60,976 nt of DNA from the IMG/VR virus record IMGVR_UViG_3300017917_001501, positions 1 through 60,976 of that record; one strand, 5' to 3'. Origin of the DNA: a virus. Positions 42,780-50,846 of this stretch are shown one piece after another. Numbering within the stretch: the first letter of the stretch is position 1; the number at the start of each line of letters is the position of its first letter. The translations under genes were made by a program, and so were the position numbers. The notes beneath the pieces are model-generated. The model saw only the letters and a list, made by a program, of their open reading frames with translations. It was not told the origin of the DNA and ran no database searches.

Positions 42780-43512
42780 TTACCATCATCCCATTTGGAG
42801 CGATATTGCCCTGAAGACCGACAGTGTCAATTTCTACTAGGTAGTCTTTTGGAACAAATTTAGCCATACTGTGTTCTACATCAATGTACTTTTGCTTGTT
42901 AAATGTATCAAACATGTTTTGAATCAACACTGCAAATAATGCCAATGTGTCATCGAACAAGCTACTGTCAAAACTGTATAGACGTGTTTGCAGTAGATGG
43001 TCTACACCGGTATCCTCTTGCGGAATCCAGCTAGCCTGGCGTTTTTTAAACACATACTTACGTACAGTATTTTCATTGTCGTGTTGATCAATGTCAAACT
43101 TGTCAGTTAGAATATAACGTCCACTTAGTTTAAAAATACGACTGCTATTTTTTATAATTTCAAACAGCTCTGGGTCGGTCTTGATGTGTGTTAATGCTTT
43201 GGCAATACCCAACGCTTCCATGGCATTTTTACCTACGTCATAATTCTGAACGTTGTTGTGGAAATACTGTATATCTTTATCGTCGCTATTGTCAATGTAG
43301 TAGTCAACTGTGTCTAACAATTCATTGAATACATCGCTGTTATCGTTTTGAACGTCGACCTTGCTGTTGTCAACTAAAATTAACGTAGCATCTGGAAGAT
43401 ATTTACGTGCGCTCTTAACTGTTTCCAATGTTTGTTCGGCACGTTGCTCTGGGGTATAGATACCATAGTTACTATAGATTGCAGAAGTTATTAATACTGT
43501 TTGTTTTTTCAT
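42772..43512 (-). CDS. Hypothetical glycan-cassette protein (246 aa)
   Basis: Begins QTVLITSAIYSNYGIYTPEQRAEQTLETVKSARKYLPDATLILVDNS, which resembles the nucleotide-binding start of GT-A-like glycosyltransferases or WbbJ-like locus proteins, but there is no clear DxD motif. Overlaps neighbours by 4-8 nt. A sugar transferase role is inferred from context only. Confidence 0.6.
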   Translation of the reverse strand: MKKQTVLITSAIYSNYGIYTPEQRAEQTLETVKSARKYLPDATLILVDNSKVDVQNDNSDVFNELLDTVDYYIDNSDDKDIQYFHNNVQNYDVGKNAMEALGIAKALTHIKTDPELFEIIKNSSRIFKLSGRYILTDKFDIDQHDNENTVRKYVFKKRQASWIPQEDTGVDHLLQTRLYSFDSSLFDDTLALFAVLIQNMFDTFNKQKYIDVEHSMAKFVPKDYLVEIDTVGLQGNIAPNGMMVID

Positions 43513-44180
43513 ATTGGGGTGCTCGTAATAAGTTTGGTTTCAGGCTTTTCACCTTTGTCAATAACAACAATACTATCATAGTAGTGCATACCTACAACGT
43601 TTTGGTAAAACTCAGCAAATTTCATATTGTCTGGGTGTTGATCCAGACCTTTAAAGTAAGCACTGTTCATAGTGTCTGTTATGAGCTTGCTGTAGTTTAA
43701 AAACGTACTTGGCGCTTTAAGACTACCACCGTACTCTGGCCAATAGTTAGTGTGTGTATCTTCACACATATACACACCACCTTTCTTGATATGCGGCCAG
43801 ACTTTTTGCAAGGTTAGGATCTGATGATCTACACGATGACTACCGTCATCTAAGAACACGTCAATTTCTGGATAGTCCTGTAAAAACTTATCCCAAAATG
43901 CTGGATCGCCTTGATCGCCGTTAACCTGTACGCAACCTGGAGTTTGATGTTCTGGTTTAAATGCGTTTGGATCTACATCAATACCTACAATGGTTGCGCC
44001 TTCACCAAAATACTTTTGCCACATTTCAGCACTGCCGCCACGACAAATACCTACTTCAACTACCACAGGCTTCTTGCCTACATACTGACTAAAGTGGCGT
44101 TCATAGATGTCAAAGTAGTGACTCCATTTGCCACAGTGTCTTTCTAGATTATTAAAAATATCAATTAGCATCGTAACCAT
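43509..44180 (-). CDS. SAM-dependent O-methyltransferase (CmcI/Methyltransf_24-like)
   Basis: VVVEVGICRGGSAEMWQKYF (motif I) and TIVGIDVDPNAF (motif II), then IDVFLDDGSHRVDHQI, a combination typical of macrolide/rhamnosyl O-methyltransferases of the CmcI/MycE kind, where the Asp and His bind a metal. Probably methylates a sugar hydroxyl in the glycan cassette. Overlaps the dehydratase gene by 16 nt. Confidence 0.8.
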   Translation of the reverse strand: MVTMLIDIFNNLERHCGKWSHYFDIYERHFSQYVGKKPVVVEVGICRGGSAEMWQKYFGEGATIVGIDVDPNAFKPEHQTPGCVQVNGDQGDPAFWDKFLQDYPEIDVFLDDGSHRVDHQILTLQKVWPHIKKGGVYMCEDTHTNYWPEYGGSLKAPSTFLNYSKLITDTMNSAYFKGLDQHPDNMKFAEFYQNVVGMHYYDSIVVIDKGEKPETKLITSTPI

Positions 44181-45190
44181 CTCTCATTCGCTAAGGTCCA
44201 ATTCACTACTTCACCAATACGTTGACTTAGCGCAACCTTTGGTACCCAACCTAATGACTTCATGTATTCACCGCTTAGACTATAACGTAAGTCATGCCCT
44301 GGGCGACTACTATGGAAGTCTACCATGTCATACTTAAGTTCTTTACCCTGTACATCAGCAATTAACTGTGCTAGTTGCAGGTTGTTAATTTCCTCTGCGC
44401 CTACAAGGTTAAACTTAGGACATTTAGCACCACCATAATCTTCTTCGAGTGTTGCTCGCAAGTTAAGTAAGAATACCATAGCATCTGCTACGTCTGCCGC
44501 ATGGATATAGTGACGACTACCCGGAATAGTGCGTGTGCTGTCGCTGTGGATTGTAATAGTTTCGCCATCGTTTACCTTACGAATACACATTGGAATGTAT
44601 TTCTCTGGATGTTGCCGTTGACCAAACACGTTCATAGTGTGTGTTACATAGATAGGCATCTTATAAGTGTTTTCAAATGCCACTGCTAGTTCTTCGCCAC
44701 CAGCTTTAGTTGCTGAATAAGGATTTGAACTATTGTAACGATCACGTTCTTTGTAGTCTACACCATTTGGTGCTGGTCCAAATACTTCGTCTGTTGAGAA
44801 GTAAATGAAACGTTCTAAGTTGTCTAAGCTACGAGCATACTCTAAAATGTGCCCTGTGCCTACTACGTTGTCCCAGACAAATTCCATTGGAAATTCGATG
44901 CTACGGTCAACGTGTGAACCTGCGGCTAAATGTAGTATGTAATCTACTCGGCCTACTTCTCTGCGCACCAATGGATTTAGTTCTGCTCGCAGATCATGGA
45001 ATACCACACGTAAACGTTTACGTACACTAGGATCTAGGTCCTGCGCCATGTCGTGCAAGCGGTTAAGATTACCTGAGAAATCTAATCGGTCTAGACTTAC
45101 TACATTCCAATCAGTTTCGCGCAGGATTTTTTCAATTACGTGGTGTGCTACAAAGCCCGCACCACCAGTTACCAGAACGGTTTTTGACAT
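44165..45190 (-). CDS. dTDP-glucose 4,6-dehydratase-like SDR
   Basis: First gene of the glycan cassette. TVLVTGGAGFVAHHV at the N-terminus, STDEVFG (residues about 130-136) and YSATKAGGE (YxxxK) are the RmlB-type motifs; HTMNVFGQRQHPEKYIP matches the substrate loop. Makes a 4-keto-6-deoxy sugar nucleotide. Start at the ATG at 45190 (GGAG 6 nt upstream); the apparent earlier start is a TTG within the ribosome site. Driven by the late promoter at 45229-45236. Confidence 0.88.
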   Translation of the reverse strand: MSKTVLVTGGAGFVAHHVIEKILRETDWNVVSLDRLDFSGNLNRLHDMAQDLDPSVRKRLRVVFHDLRAELNPLVRREVGRVDYILHLAAGSHVDRSIEFPMEFVWDNVVGTGHILEYARSLDNLERFIYFSTDEVFGPAPNGVDYKERDRYNSSNPYSATKAGGEELAVAFENTYKMPIYVTHTMNVFGQRQHPEKYIPMCIRKVNDGETITIHSDSTRTIPGSRHYIHAADVADAMVFLLNLRATLEEDYGGAKCPKFNLVGAEEINNLQLAQLIADVQGKELKYDMVDFHSSRPGHDLRYSLSGEYMKSLGWVPKVALSQRIGEVVNWTLANERWLRC

Positions 45191-45228
45191 CGAAATCTCC
45201 AATATTTGTTGAATTTACAGCTATAAAG

Positions 45229-45236
45229 TATTTATT
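45229..45236 (-). promoter_or_regulatory. Late promoter AATAAATA for the glycan cassette
   Basis: NATAAATA element 38 nt before the dehydratase ATG; the leader contains TTGGAG. Confidence 0.6.
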
Positions 45237-45258
45237 TTTGCGAGATTTGAGGCAAAAA

Positions 45259-45414
45259 TTATGCGGTTTGTGCCACTCTTGCATCTACGTATTCTTTAAT
45301 GAACTTGATAGCTTTACGTGGGCTATCAAATACGTACTCTTGCGCATCTTCTTCGGTGTTTAAGATAACAATAAAGCCATTTGCGGCCTTACGAATTTCA
45401 ATTGAATCAAACAT
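45259..45414 (-). CDS. Small early protein (51 aa)
   Basis: A short gene: begins MFDSIEIRKAANGFIVIL and continues with an acidic turn (TEEDAQEYVF) and a basic helix (RKAIKFIKEY), an alpha/beta mini-fold I recall in small marine-phage proteins. AAGGAT lies upstream of the ATG, and the gene has its own promoter (45457-45485) with a palindrome over the start region. Function unknown. Confidence 0.65.
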   Translation of the reverse strand: MFDSIEIRKAANGFIVILNTEEDAQEYVFDSPRKAIKFIKEYVDARVAQTA

Positions 45415-45441
45415 GTTTGTATCCTTATATAAGTTTATACG

Positions 45442-45453
45442 AGTGTTAACACT
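45442..45453. promoter_or_regulatory. Palindrome AGTGTTAACACT at an early transcription start
   Basis: Perfect 12-bp palindrome just downstream of the -10 at 45457-45462, over the expected +1. Operator-like. Confidence 0.4.
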
Positions 45454-45456
45454 AAT

Positions 45457-45485
45457 ATATTAACATCTATAGAAAATTAGGTCAA
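45457..45485 (-). promoter_or_regulatory. Early promoter TTGACC-N17-TAATAT
   Basis: -35 at 45480-45485, -10 at 45457-45462, 17-nt spacer; drives the 51-aa gene. Abuts the terminator of ahcY (45491-45508). Confidence 0.6.
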
Positions 45486-45490
45486 CAAAA

Positions 45491-45508
45491 AGCCCACCGA
45501 AGTGGGCT
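45491..45508 (-). terminator. Intrinsic terminator after ahcY (UUCG loop)
   Basis: Stem AGCCCAC/GTGGGCT closed by a TTCG tetraloop on the minus strand, followed by TTTTG and directly by the -35 of the next promoter. Identical hairpin at 47301-47318. Confidence 0.9.
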
Positions 45509-45520
45509 GTTTTGGTTAGA

Positions 45521-46810
45521 TTAATATCTATACGTGTCTGGCTTATACGGCCCAACTATTTCAACACCAATGTACTTTGCTTGCTCTGGTGTAAGTTCAG
45601 TTAGGTGTGCACCAATTTGAGCTAGGTGTAGTTTTGCAACCTTTTCATCTAACTGTTTAGGTAACAAATAAAGTTCACCAATGTTGTAGTTTTTCCAGTT
45701 GTTGTACATTTCAATCTGTGCTAGAACTTGATTGGTAAAACTGTTTGACATTACGTAACTTGGATGACCTGTAGCACAGCCTAGGTTAACCAATCGTCCT
45801 TTGGCTAACAAAATAATGCGTTTGCCATCAGGAAAAATTACATGATCAACCTGTGGTTTAATTTCTTCCCACTCATACTGCTCAAGACTAGCTACATCAA
45901 TTTCACTGTCAAAGTGACCAATGTTACAGACGATAGCATTGTGTTTCATCTTGGTCATGTGTTCGTGTGTAATGACATCAATGTTACCTGTGGCTGTGAC
46001 AAATATATGTGCATGCTCTGCGGCAAAGTCCATGGTAGTTACATAGTAGCCTTCCATTGCGGCCTGTAGTGCGCAGATTGGGTCAATTTCTGTTACCCAC
46101 ACACGTGCACCTAGTCCACGTAGACTTGCAGCACTGCCTTTGCCTACATCACCGTAGCCTGCTACCACAGCAATCTTACCAGCAATCATACTGTCAGTGG
46201 CACGTTTGATACCATCAACTAAACTTTCACGACAGCCGTACAAGTTATCAAATTTAGTTTTAGTTACACTATCATTAACATTGATAGCACGCATTTTGAA
46301 CTCACTTTTTTCGATTGCTTCGCGTATTTTGTGTATACCAGTGGTAGTTTCTTCTGTAACACCAATGATGCCATCTAACAGACCAGGGTGGTGTTTGTGT
46401 ATGTACCATGTTAAATCGTGACCATCATCTAAAATCATATTAGGACGCCAGTTATCTGGTCCACTTAGTGTAGCTTCAATGCACTGCCAGTACTCTTCTT
46501 CAGTCTCACCTTTCCAGGCAAACACAGGAATACCTTTAGCAGCCAAGTAAGCAGCCGCATGATCCTGTGTGCTAAAGATATTACAACTTGACCAGCGTAC
46601 TTCTGCGCCCAATGCTACTAGTGTATCTATCAATACTGCTGTTTGAATAGTCATGTGTAGACTACCACTGATACGTGCACCTTTTAAAGGTTGTTGTTCA
46701 CGATACTCTTTGCGTACAGCAATCAACCCTGGCATTTCTGTTTCTGCGATTGCTACTTCTTTACGGCCCCATTCGGCTAGGCCAATATCTTTTACTTTAT
46801 AATCGGTCAT
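45521..46810 (-). CDS. ahcY: Adenosylhomocysteinase
   Basis: Hydrolyses S-adenosylhomocysteine to adenosine and homocysteine, relieving product inhibition of methyltransferases. Full-length (429 aa) with the NAD motif [13 protein letters not shown] (about 214-226), the substrate-binding [15 protein letters not shown] near the N-terminus and [14 protein letters not shown] near the C-terminus. Three methyltransferases in the adjacent cassette are likely beneficiaries. Probably in one operon with the small genes 46814-47260. Unusual in a phage. Confidence 0.96.
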   Translation of the reverse strand: MTDYKVKDIGLAEWGRKEVAIAETEMPGLIAVRKEYREQQPLKGARISGSLHMTIQTAVLIDTLVALGAEVRWSSCNIFSTQDHAAAYLAAKGIPVFAWKGETEEEYWQCIEATLSGPDNWRPNMILDDGHDLTWYIHKHHPGLLDGIIGVTEETTTGIHKIREAIEKSEFKMRAINVNDSVTKTKFDNLYGCRESLVDGIKRATDSMIAGKIAVVAGYGDVGKGSAASLRGLGARVWVTEIDPICALQAAMEGYYVTTMDFAAEHAHIFVTATGNIDVITHEHMTKMKHNAIVCNIGHFDSEIDVASLEQYEWEEIKPQVDHVIFPDGKRIILLAKGRLVNLGCATGHPSYVMSNSFTNQVLAQIEMYNNWKNYNIGELYLLPKQLDEKVAKLHLAQIGAHLTELTPEQAKYIGVEIVGPYKPDTYRY

Positions 46811-46813
46811 TAG

Positions 46814-46999
46814 TTAGTCCCCAGATGCTTCGCGACTAGCTGAATTTTCTCTAGGACGACGATTTTTGTTTACAACATAACTGTGCTCGGCATCGATCAT
46901 TGATTGTTTATAAACTGCTCGTCTATTTCTGTCAACGATTGTGCTCATCACACGTTTAACTGATTTACTTAAATTAAAACTTGCATTGGTTTTTGCCAT
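46814..46999 (-). CDS. Small basic protein (61 aa)
   Basis: Arg/Lys/Asn-rich (KSVKRVMSTIVDRNRRAVYKQ) and probably nucleic-acid binding by composition. AAGGAG precedes the ATG. Sits 3 nt upstream of ahcY. Function unknown. Confidence 0.65.
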   Translation of the reverse strand: MAKTNASFNLSKSVKRVMSTIVDRNRRAVYKQSMIDAEHSYVVNKNRRPRENSASREASGD

Positions 47000-47008
47000 T
47001 GTATCTCC

Positions 47009-47260
47009 TTAGTAATCTGCATTCACTCTAACATTTAAAACAAAATTCTCTACTACTAGCTTGGTAATTGCCGCTAGCATTATTGCTTCTTTATCTTCTT
47101 TGTCGTTGTCCCAATTGGCGCCATAGTATTCGTAGACTTGGCTGCCTACTATTTGATAGACCTTATCTCTATCTAGGTGCGTTTGACTCCAATCTATAGA
47201 ATCATCAAGCTCAACATTCTTAGCCAGATCAATAATTTCTTCTTGTGTATATTTCATCAT
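47009..47260 (-). CDS. Small hypothetical protein (83 aa)
   Basis: Acidic helical protein starting MMKYTQEEIIDLAKNVELDD. First gene of the operon with ahcY. Its promoter (47267-47295) places the -10 exactly 6 nt before the first ATG, so the transcript should be leaderless. Function unknown. Confidence 0.65.
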   Translation of the reverse strand: MMKYTQEEIIDLAKNVELDDSIDWSQTHLDRDKVYQIVGSQVYEYYGANWDNDKEDKEAIMLAAITKLVVENFVLNVRVNADY

Positions 47261-47266
47261 AGTAAT

Positions 47267-47295
47267 AGTATATATGTTTTAAAATACAGGGTCAA
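47267..47295 (-). promoter_or_regulatory. Early promoter TTGACC-N17-TATACT, leaderless geometry
   Basis: -35 at 47290-47295, -10 at 47267-47272, spacer 17 nt, 6 nt to the ATG at 47260. Directly downstream of the porin terminator. Confidence 0.75.
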
Positions 47296-47300
47296 GAAAA

Positions 47301-47318
47301 AGCCCACCGAAGTGGGCT
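47301..47318 (-). terminator. Intrinsic terminator after porin (UUCG loop)
   Basis: Same AGCCCAC-TTCG-GTGGGCT hairpin and T tract as at 45491-45508, here 26 nt past the porin stop. Confidence 0.9.
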
Positions 47319-47344
47319 TAGATTGTGGTTAACTAAACGTATTC

Positions 47345-48508
47345 TTAGAAGAATAAGATAGCACCCGCTGAGTAACTGTCGCTTTCGTTTTGTAAACCGT
47401 TGTGTGATTTACTTTGAATGCGATTGTATTCAGCAACTAAGTTTAAGTTCTTAGTCAATGGATGGTATGCACCAACAGTGTAACGTTCGTTGAAGTCAAC
47501 TAGGTTAGCTGTATCTGTACTACCAGTACGGTCAAGGTTGCTACGACCAAATGCTGCACCAAGTTTGGTCTTGGTTGGCAATACGTATGTAGCTTGTAAG
47601 TAGTAACCATCGCTGTTACGACGTGAACCTGTGGCATCTACACCATCAGCACCAAACAATGTTGTACCAGCGCCTTTACCATTGTAGTAGTAAGCTGTTA
47701 CACCTGCTGGGCCTAGGTTAGCTGTACCACCAATGTCCCAAGCGTAGGATGTGTATGTACCTGCGGTTAGACTGTTAACTTTGTAGTTAGCAGCACTGGT
47801 CCATAGTTTACCATTTACACCAGCTACATTGTAGTCATAGTTAACTTTACCTTCGTAACCAAAGTTGTCTTGATATAGATCGTTGTTGCTTGTTTGGTTA
47901 GGGTTAGTAATAGCTACTGTTGCACTTAGGCCATTCCAGTTTGGTGTTGTGTAGGCAATTTGACCTTTCCATGCTGGATAGATGTAACCACTACCAATAC
48001 CACCTAAGGTTGTTGTGGCACCGCTGATTCTAGCACCGCCGCCTACACCTAACAATGTCATGTCGTTTAAGATAGCATCGCTACCAAATACGCCTAGGTC
48101 TTTACCTAGTTTTACACTACCCCAGCTCTTGTCGCCAAAGCTAATATATGCTTGACGATTTAGTGGAGTTAGTTCATCACCTGCTCTTGAATTGTCACTT
48201 ACGTTAGGTTGGAAGCTGATTGTAAATTCTACGTCTAGATCATTTTGACGTGATTTACCAGTGAAGCCAATCCATGCTGGCAATAGGCCAGTGTTGATAC
48301 CACGTGCGTGAGTGTTACCTTGTGCGTCTTGCTTGGTAGCAATACCGCCAACGATGTCGTTGTTATTCTTTGCGTTAGTAACTGTAGCGTAGGCGTTAAC
48401 GTTACCGTTAATGTCTAAGGTCCATTCACCAGCTGGAATAACGATACCAGCGTTTGCTGTAGACGCAAACAGACCTGCCATCATAGTTGCTAATAATGTT
48501 TTCTTCAT
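47345..48508 (-). CDS. Outer-membrane porin (Gram-negative type)
   Basis: A 387-aa porin with a clear Sec signal peptide (KKTLLATMMAGLFASTANA, cleavage after about residue 20), alternating amphipathic strands throughout and a C-terminal Phe (SAGAILFF) for BAM recognition. The style (INGNVNAYATVT start, Gly-rich extracellular loops) fits the porins of Betaproteobacteria. It has its own leader with AGGAG and its own terminator. It could replace host porins, admit small solutes or iron chelates, or block superinfection, as the porin of lambdoid phage PA-2 does; these are alternatives. Confidence 0.9.
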   Translation of the reverse strand: MKKTLLATMMAGLFASTANAGIVIPAGEWTLDINGNVNAYATVTNAKNNNDIVGGIATKQDAQGNTHARGINTGLLPAWIGFTGKSRQNDLDVEFTISFQPNVSDNSRAGDELTPLNRQAYISFGDKSWGSVKLGKDLGVFGSDAILNDMTLLGVGGGARISGATTTLGGIGSGYIYPAWKGQIAYTTPNWNGLSATVAITNPNQTSNNDLYQDNFGYEGKVNYDYNVAGVNGKLWTSAANYKVNSLTAGTYTSYAWDIGGTANLGPAGVTAYYYNGKGAGTTLFGADGVDATGSRRNSDGYYLQATYVLPTKTKLGAAFGRSNLDRTGSTDTANLVDFNERYTVGAYHPLTKNLNLVAEYNRIQSKSHNGLQNESDSYSAGAILFF

Positions 48509-48644
48509 TACTTTAGTTCTCCTAAATTTGGATTAACACCTTATAGTGTGTTGCTATTCAGTGTCAGTTATTTAGTGAACTAAGTAAATATCGTGTGGTT
48601 TTTTTGCCGACTTTTTGGTAAAATTAGGCAAAAGTGTTGTTTTT
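48509..48644 (-). promoter_or_regulatory. Porin leader region
   Basis: 136-nt gap between feoA and the porin gene. It contains AGGAG 7 nt before the porin ATG and an AT-rich stretch with ACTAAATAAC (late-like) but no convincing sigma70 pair; an unassigned promoter is expected here. Confidence 0.4.
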
Positions 48645-48863
48645 TTACAACACTTTTATGTGATTTGCTAGTTCTCTACGTAGACAAAGGTCCGTAGTAC
48701 CTGCACGTATGTGAATAGGGCCATTCCACGGTGCTTGTCTTATGACAGTAACTTGAGAACCTGTGCGTACCCCCATGGCACATATACGTCTGAAAAAAGC
48801 ATCGTCGCAGTGTATATGCTCAATAGTCACTGTTTTGCCTACTGGCACTTGATCTAAGGTCAT
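48645..48863 (-). CDS. feoA: FeoA-domain protein
   Basis: A 72-aa SH3-like FeoA domain (MTLDQVPVGKTVTIEHI ... RRICAMGVRTGSQVTVIR ... LCLRRELANHIKV), the small partner of the FeoB ferrous-iron transporter. No FeoB is present, so it would act on the host FeoB or as a metal-responsive module. Its ATG overlaps the stop of the phosphoesterase gene by 4 nt. With TonB and porin it forms an iron-acquisition group. Confidence 0.9.
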   Translation of the reverse strand: MTLDQVPVGKTVTIEHIHCDDAFFRRICAMGVRTGSQVTVIRQAPWNGPIHIRAGTTDLCLRRELANHIKVL

Positions 48864-49660
48864 AGGTCAATATACTGTAGTTGAAAAGTTTGAGCACGTG
48901 CTTCATGTCCTACGTAGCCGCGTGGGTTAGCACAAACACGAGTGGTACCTATCATATAATCAAACGGATCATGTGTATGACCGTGACACCATAGATTTAT
49001 TTTATCACGATATGCTATGTATTCTTCTAGGTCATTAACAAAGCCATAGTTTATTAAACCACTGTTAGCATACTTAGGATCGATGCTCTTAAGTGTAGCA
49101 CCGTGATGTCCCACTACTACATATTTGTCCGTGGTATTATTAGTTAAAACAGCATCAATATATTGTAAGAACTTACGATTACGATCAGCGGCATCTTTAG
49201 GCAAAAACTTTTTAGTACCATCTGTGGGCTTACTGCTGTCTTTGATACAACGGAAGTCGTGCATCATGTGTTCAACTGCGTGCATGGTTAGCGGATCCTC
49301 ACCGTTACAATCAGTCCACAGTGTACCGCCAATAAAAGTGGTATCCTCTATAATGTATGTTTCGTCACAAAGGACATGAATGTTTGGTAAATGACTTAGA
49401 CAGTATTTAATTTTCTCTTCGGCCGCTACAATCTCATAGTCGTAAAATTCATGATTACCTAAGATGTAGATAACCTCAGAGAATTCTTGGCTGACACGCT
49501 CAAAGAAATCAAAGTAACGCTTGGCGTAGTGATTGCCAAATCTAAAATGATTAATCACACAGATATCACCGGCCAATATCAGAACATCAGCGTTGTTGGT
49601 GTTGCGGAGGTCAATGTCTCCAAACTCCAGATGTAAATCACTGGCCAGTGCTATTTTCAT
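48860..49660 (-). CDS. Calcineurin-like metallophosphoesterase
   Basis: Dinuclear-metal phosphoesterase: D8-L-H10 in ASDLHLE, GD at 31-32, GNHE at 67-70, and C-terminal GHH ... CHGHTHDPFDY. 266 aa. Substrate unknown; phage members act on nucleic acid or nucleotide phosphates. AAGGA precedes the ATG. Upstream of feoA. Confidence 0.88.
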   Translation of the reverse strand: MKIALASDLHLEFGDIDLRNTNNADVLILAGDICVINHFRFGNHYAKRYFDFFERVSQEFSEVIYILGNHEFYDYEIVAAEEKIKYCLSHLPNIHVLCDETYIIEDTTFIGGTLWTDCNGEDPLTMHAVEHMMHDFRCIKDSSKPTDGTKKFLPKDAADRNRKFLQYIDAVLTNNTTDKYVVVGHHGATLKSIDPKYANSGLINYGFVNDLEEYIAYRDKINLWCHGHTHDPFDYMIGTTRVCANPRGYVGHEARAQTFQLQYIDL

Positions 49661-49669
49661 TGTGTTTCC

Positions 49670-50140
49670 TTAAAGGTTAACTACTTCTTTCAACCGATCT
49701 GCGGCATAGCTAGCGGCAAATGCGCGAGGTTTAACCATTGGCACTACATTACACATGCCTCGGATATAACCAATTGCTTGCTGTACTACACAGCTACTTC
49801 CGTACATTTCGTTAGGATTAATGTCTAGGTGTACTTCAACTTCACGATCTTCAAGAACTTCATGTAGTTTTAAGTATAGTTCTGAAATTTTATATACTTC
49901 GTTCATTAGACGCATACTTGGGCGATCTCTGCGTTGGTCGTAGTCGCGTTCCACGCTCGATTCGCCAAAGATTTTACAGCCGTGTTTTCCGTCAATATGA
50001 ACTACTACAGCCAATGTATATTCCGCATGCCATTGACCATTTTTACGGAAGCGACGACTGTCTCCGCCAATATAGATTTTAGTTTCAGGACTTTGTGCGT
50101 TGATGTAAGCGCAAAGTTCATCAATGTTTAGTGGTTTCAT
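49670..50140 (-). CDS. YkuK/DUF458-like RNase H-fold protein
   Basis: IYIGGDSRRF at about 20-29 (first Asp of an RNase H-like core), EYTLAVVVHI strand, then the DUF458 hallmark REVEVHLDINPNEMYGSSCVVQQAIGYI. 156 aa from the ATG at 50140, which has AAGGA 5 nt upstream; the ATG two codons earlier is within the ribosome site. Possible nuclease or nucleic-acid binding; activity unproven. Confidence 0.8.
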   Translation of the reverse strand: MKPLNIDELCAYINAQSPETKIYIGGDSRRFRKNGQWHAEYTLAVVVHIDGKHGCKIFGESSVERDYDQRRDRPSMRLMNEVYKISELYLKLHEVLEDREVEVHLDINPNEMYGSSCVVQQAIGYIRGMCNVVPMVKPRAFAASYAADRLKEVVNL

Positions 50141-50166
50141 AACCATCCTTTCACAAATATTTAGTT

Positions 50167-50242
50167 TGGTGGAACCTCGTGGAATCGAACCACGTCCTAA
50201 TGCTCTTCAGGCATCCGCGCGAACCATCTACGCCAAAGTTCC
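50167..50242 (-). tRNA. tRNA-Phe(GAA)
   Basis: Cloverleaf with acceptor GGAACTT/AGGTTCC, anticodon loop CTGAAGA, T-loop TTCGATT and encoded CCA. Overlaps the stop codon of the phosphatase gene by one base. Confidence 0.92.
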
Positions 50243-50658
50243 TATATCATACCCAACTGTTCCATTAACTTCTTTTTAACCATCAAGTTGGGCACACGGA
50301 ATTTTTCTGTATCTCTAAATCCCATCATAACACCAACTTCAGCTACAGCACCGCTACGGGCAACACCCATATGGCAGTGAACTACTACATTCATGCCTTC
50401 GTTCCATGCTTCTTGTAGCGCAGACGCGATGCCTTTAGCATCTTCGTTAGTGATAGCACAGCTATACAGTACACCGTCTTTCTCGTTATCTTCTACGTCT
50501 AAGAAGTAGAACTGTCGTGTTTTTCTAAACTCATACCGCGGTGTGGGAAACTCCGTGCCCGGGTCTACTATCTGTATCAACATGCTGTTAATACCTGGGT
50601 CAAAATGATAGCCTTTACGGACGTCATCAAGACTAATATTTTCAATCCATGGCTTCAT
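50242..50658 (-). CDS. Dual-specificity/tyrosine phosphatase
   Basis: Signature HCxxGxxRS as HCHMGVARSG (Cys95, Arg101), with candidate general acid Asp55 in FLDVEDNE. 138 aa. It could dephosphorylate host proteins or RNA 5' ends early in infection. Perfect AAGGAGG ribosome site. In the early operon 51452 to 50242, and its stop touches tRNA-Phe. Confidence 0.88.
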   Translation of the reverse strand: MKPWIENISLDDVRKGYHFDPGINSMLIQIVDPGTEFPTPRYEFRKTRQFYFLDVEDNEKDGVLYSCAITNEDAKGIASALQEAWNEGMNVVVHCHMGVARSGAVAEVGVMMGFRDTEKFRVPNLMVKKKLMEQLGMI

Positions 50659-50846
50659 TTTAACCTCCTTCCTTTAAATTTTGTATCTTTAACTGTGCGA
50701 CGCTTGTACCATGTGTAGGGTTCACCGTTGGGCAACAACCCATCTATAACCCCATCAGCTCCCTGTTCACCAATAAAGATTAAAGGCTCTTCAACTTTTT
50801 GTCTTAGAGCCTCTCGATCCTCAACCCATTTAGGTTTCTTACTCAA
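50655..50846 (-). CDS. Small basic protein (63 aa)
   Basis: Lys/Arg-rich with a central beta turn (GEQGADGVIDGLLPNGEPYTW). Overlaps neighbours by 4 nt on both sides. Function unknown. Confidence 0.6.
   Translation of the reverse strand: MSKKPKWVEDREALRQKVEEPLIFIGEQGADGVIDGLLPNGEPYTWYKRRTVKDTKFKGRRLK

Noticed and set aside
45415-46810. SAH riboswitch upstream of ahcY
   Set aside because: ahcY is preceded by two small genes with only short gaps, and no pseudoknot-like leader is present upstream of the operon, whose mRNA should be leaderless.
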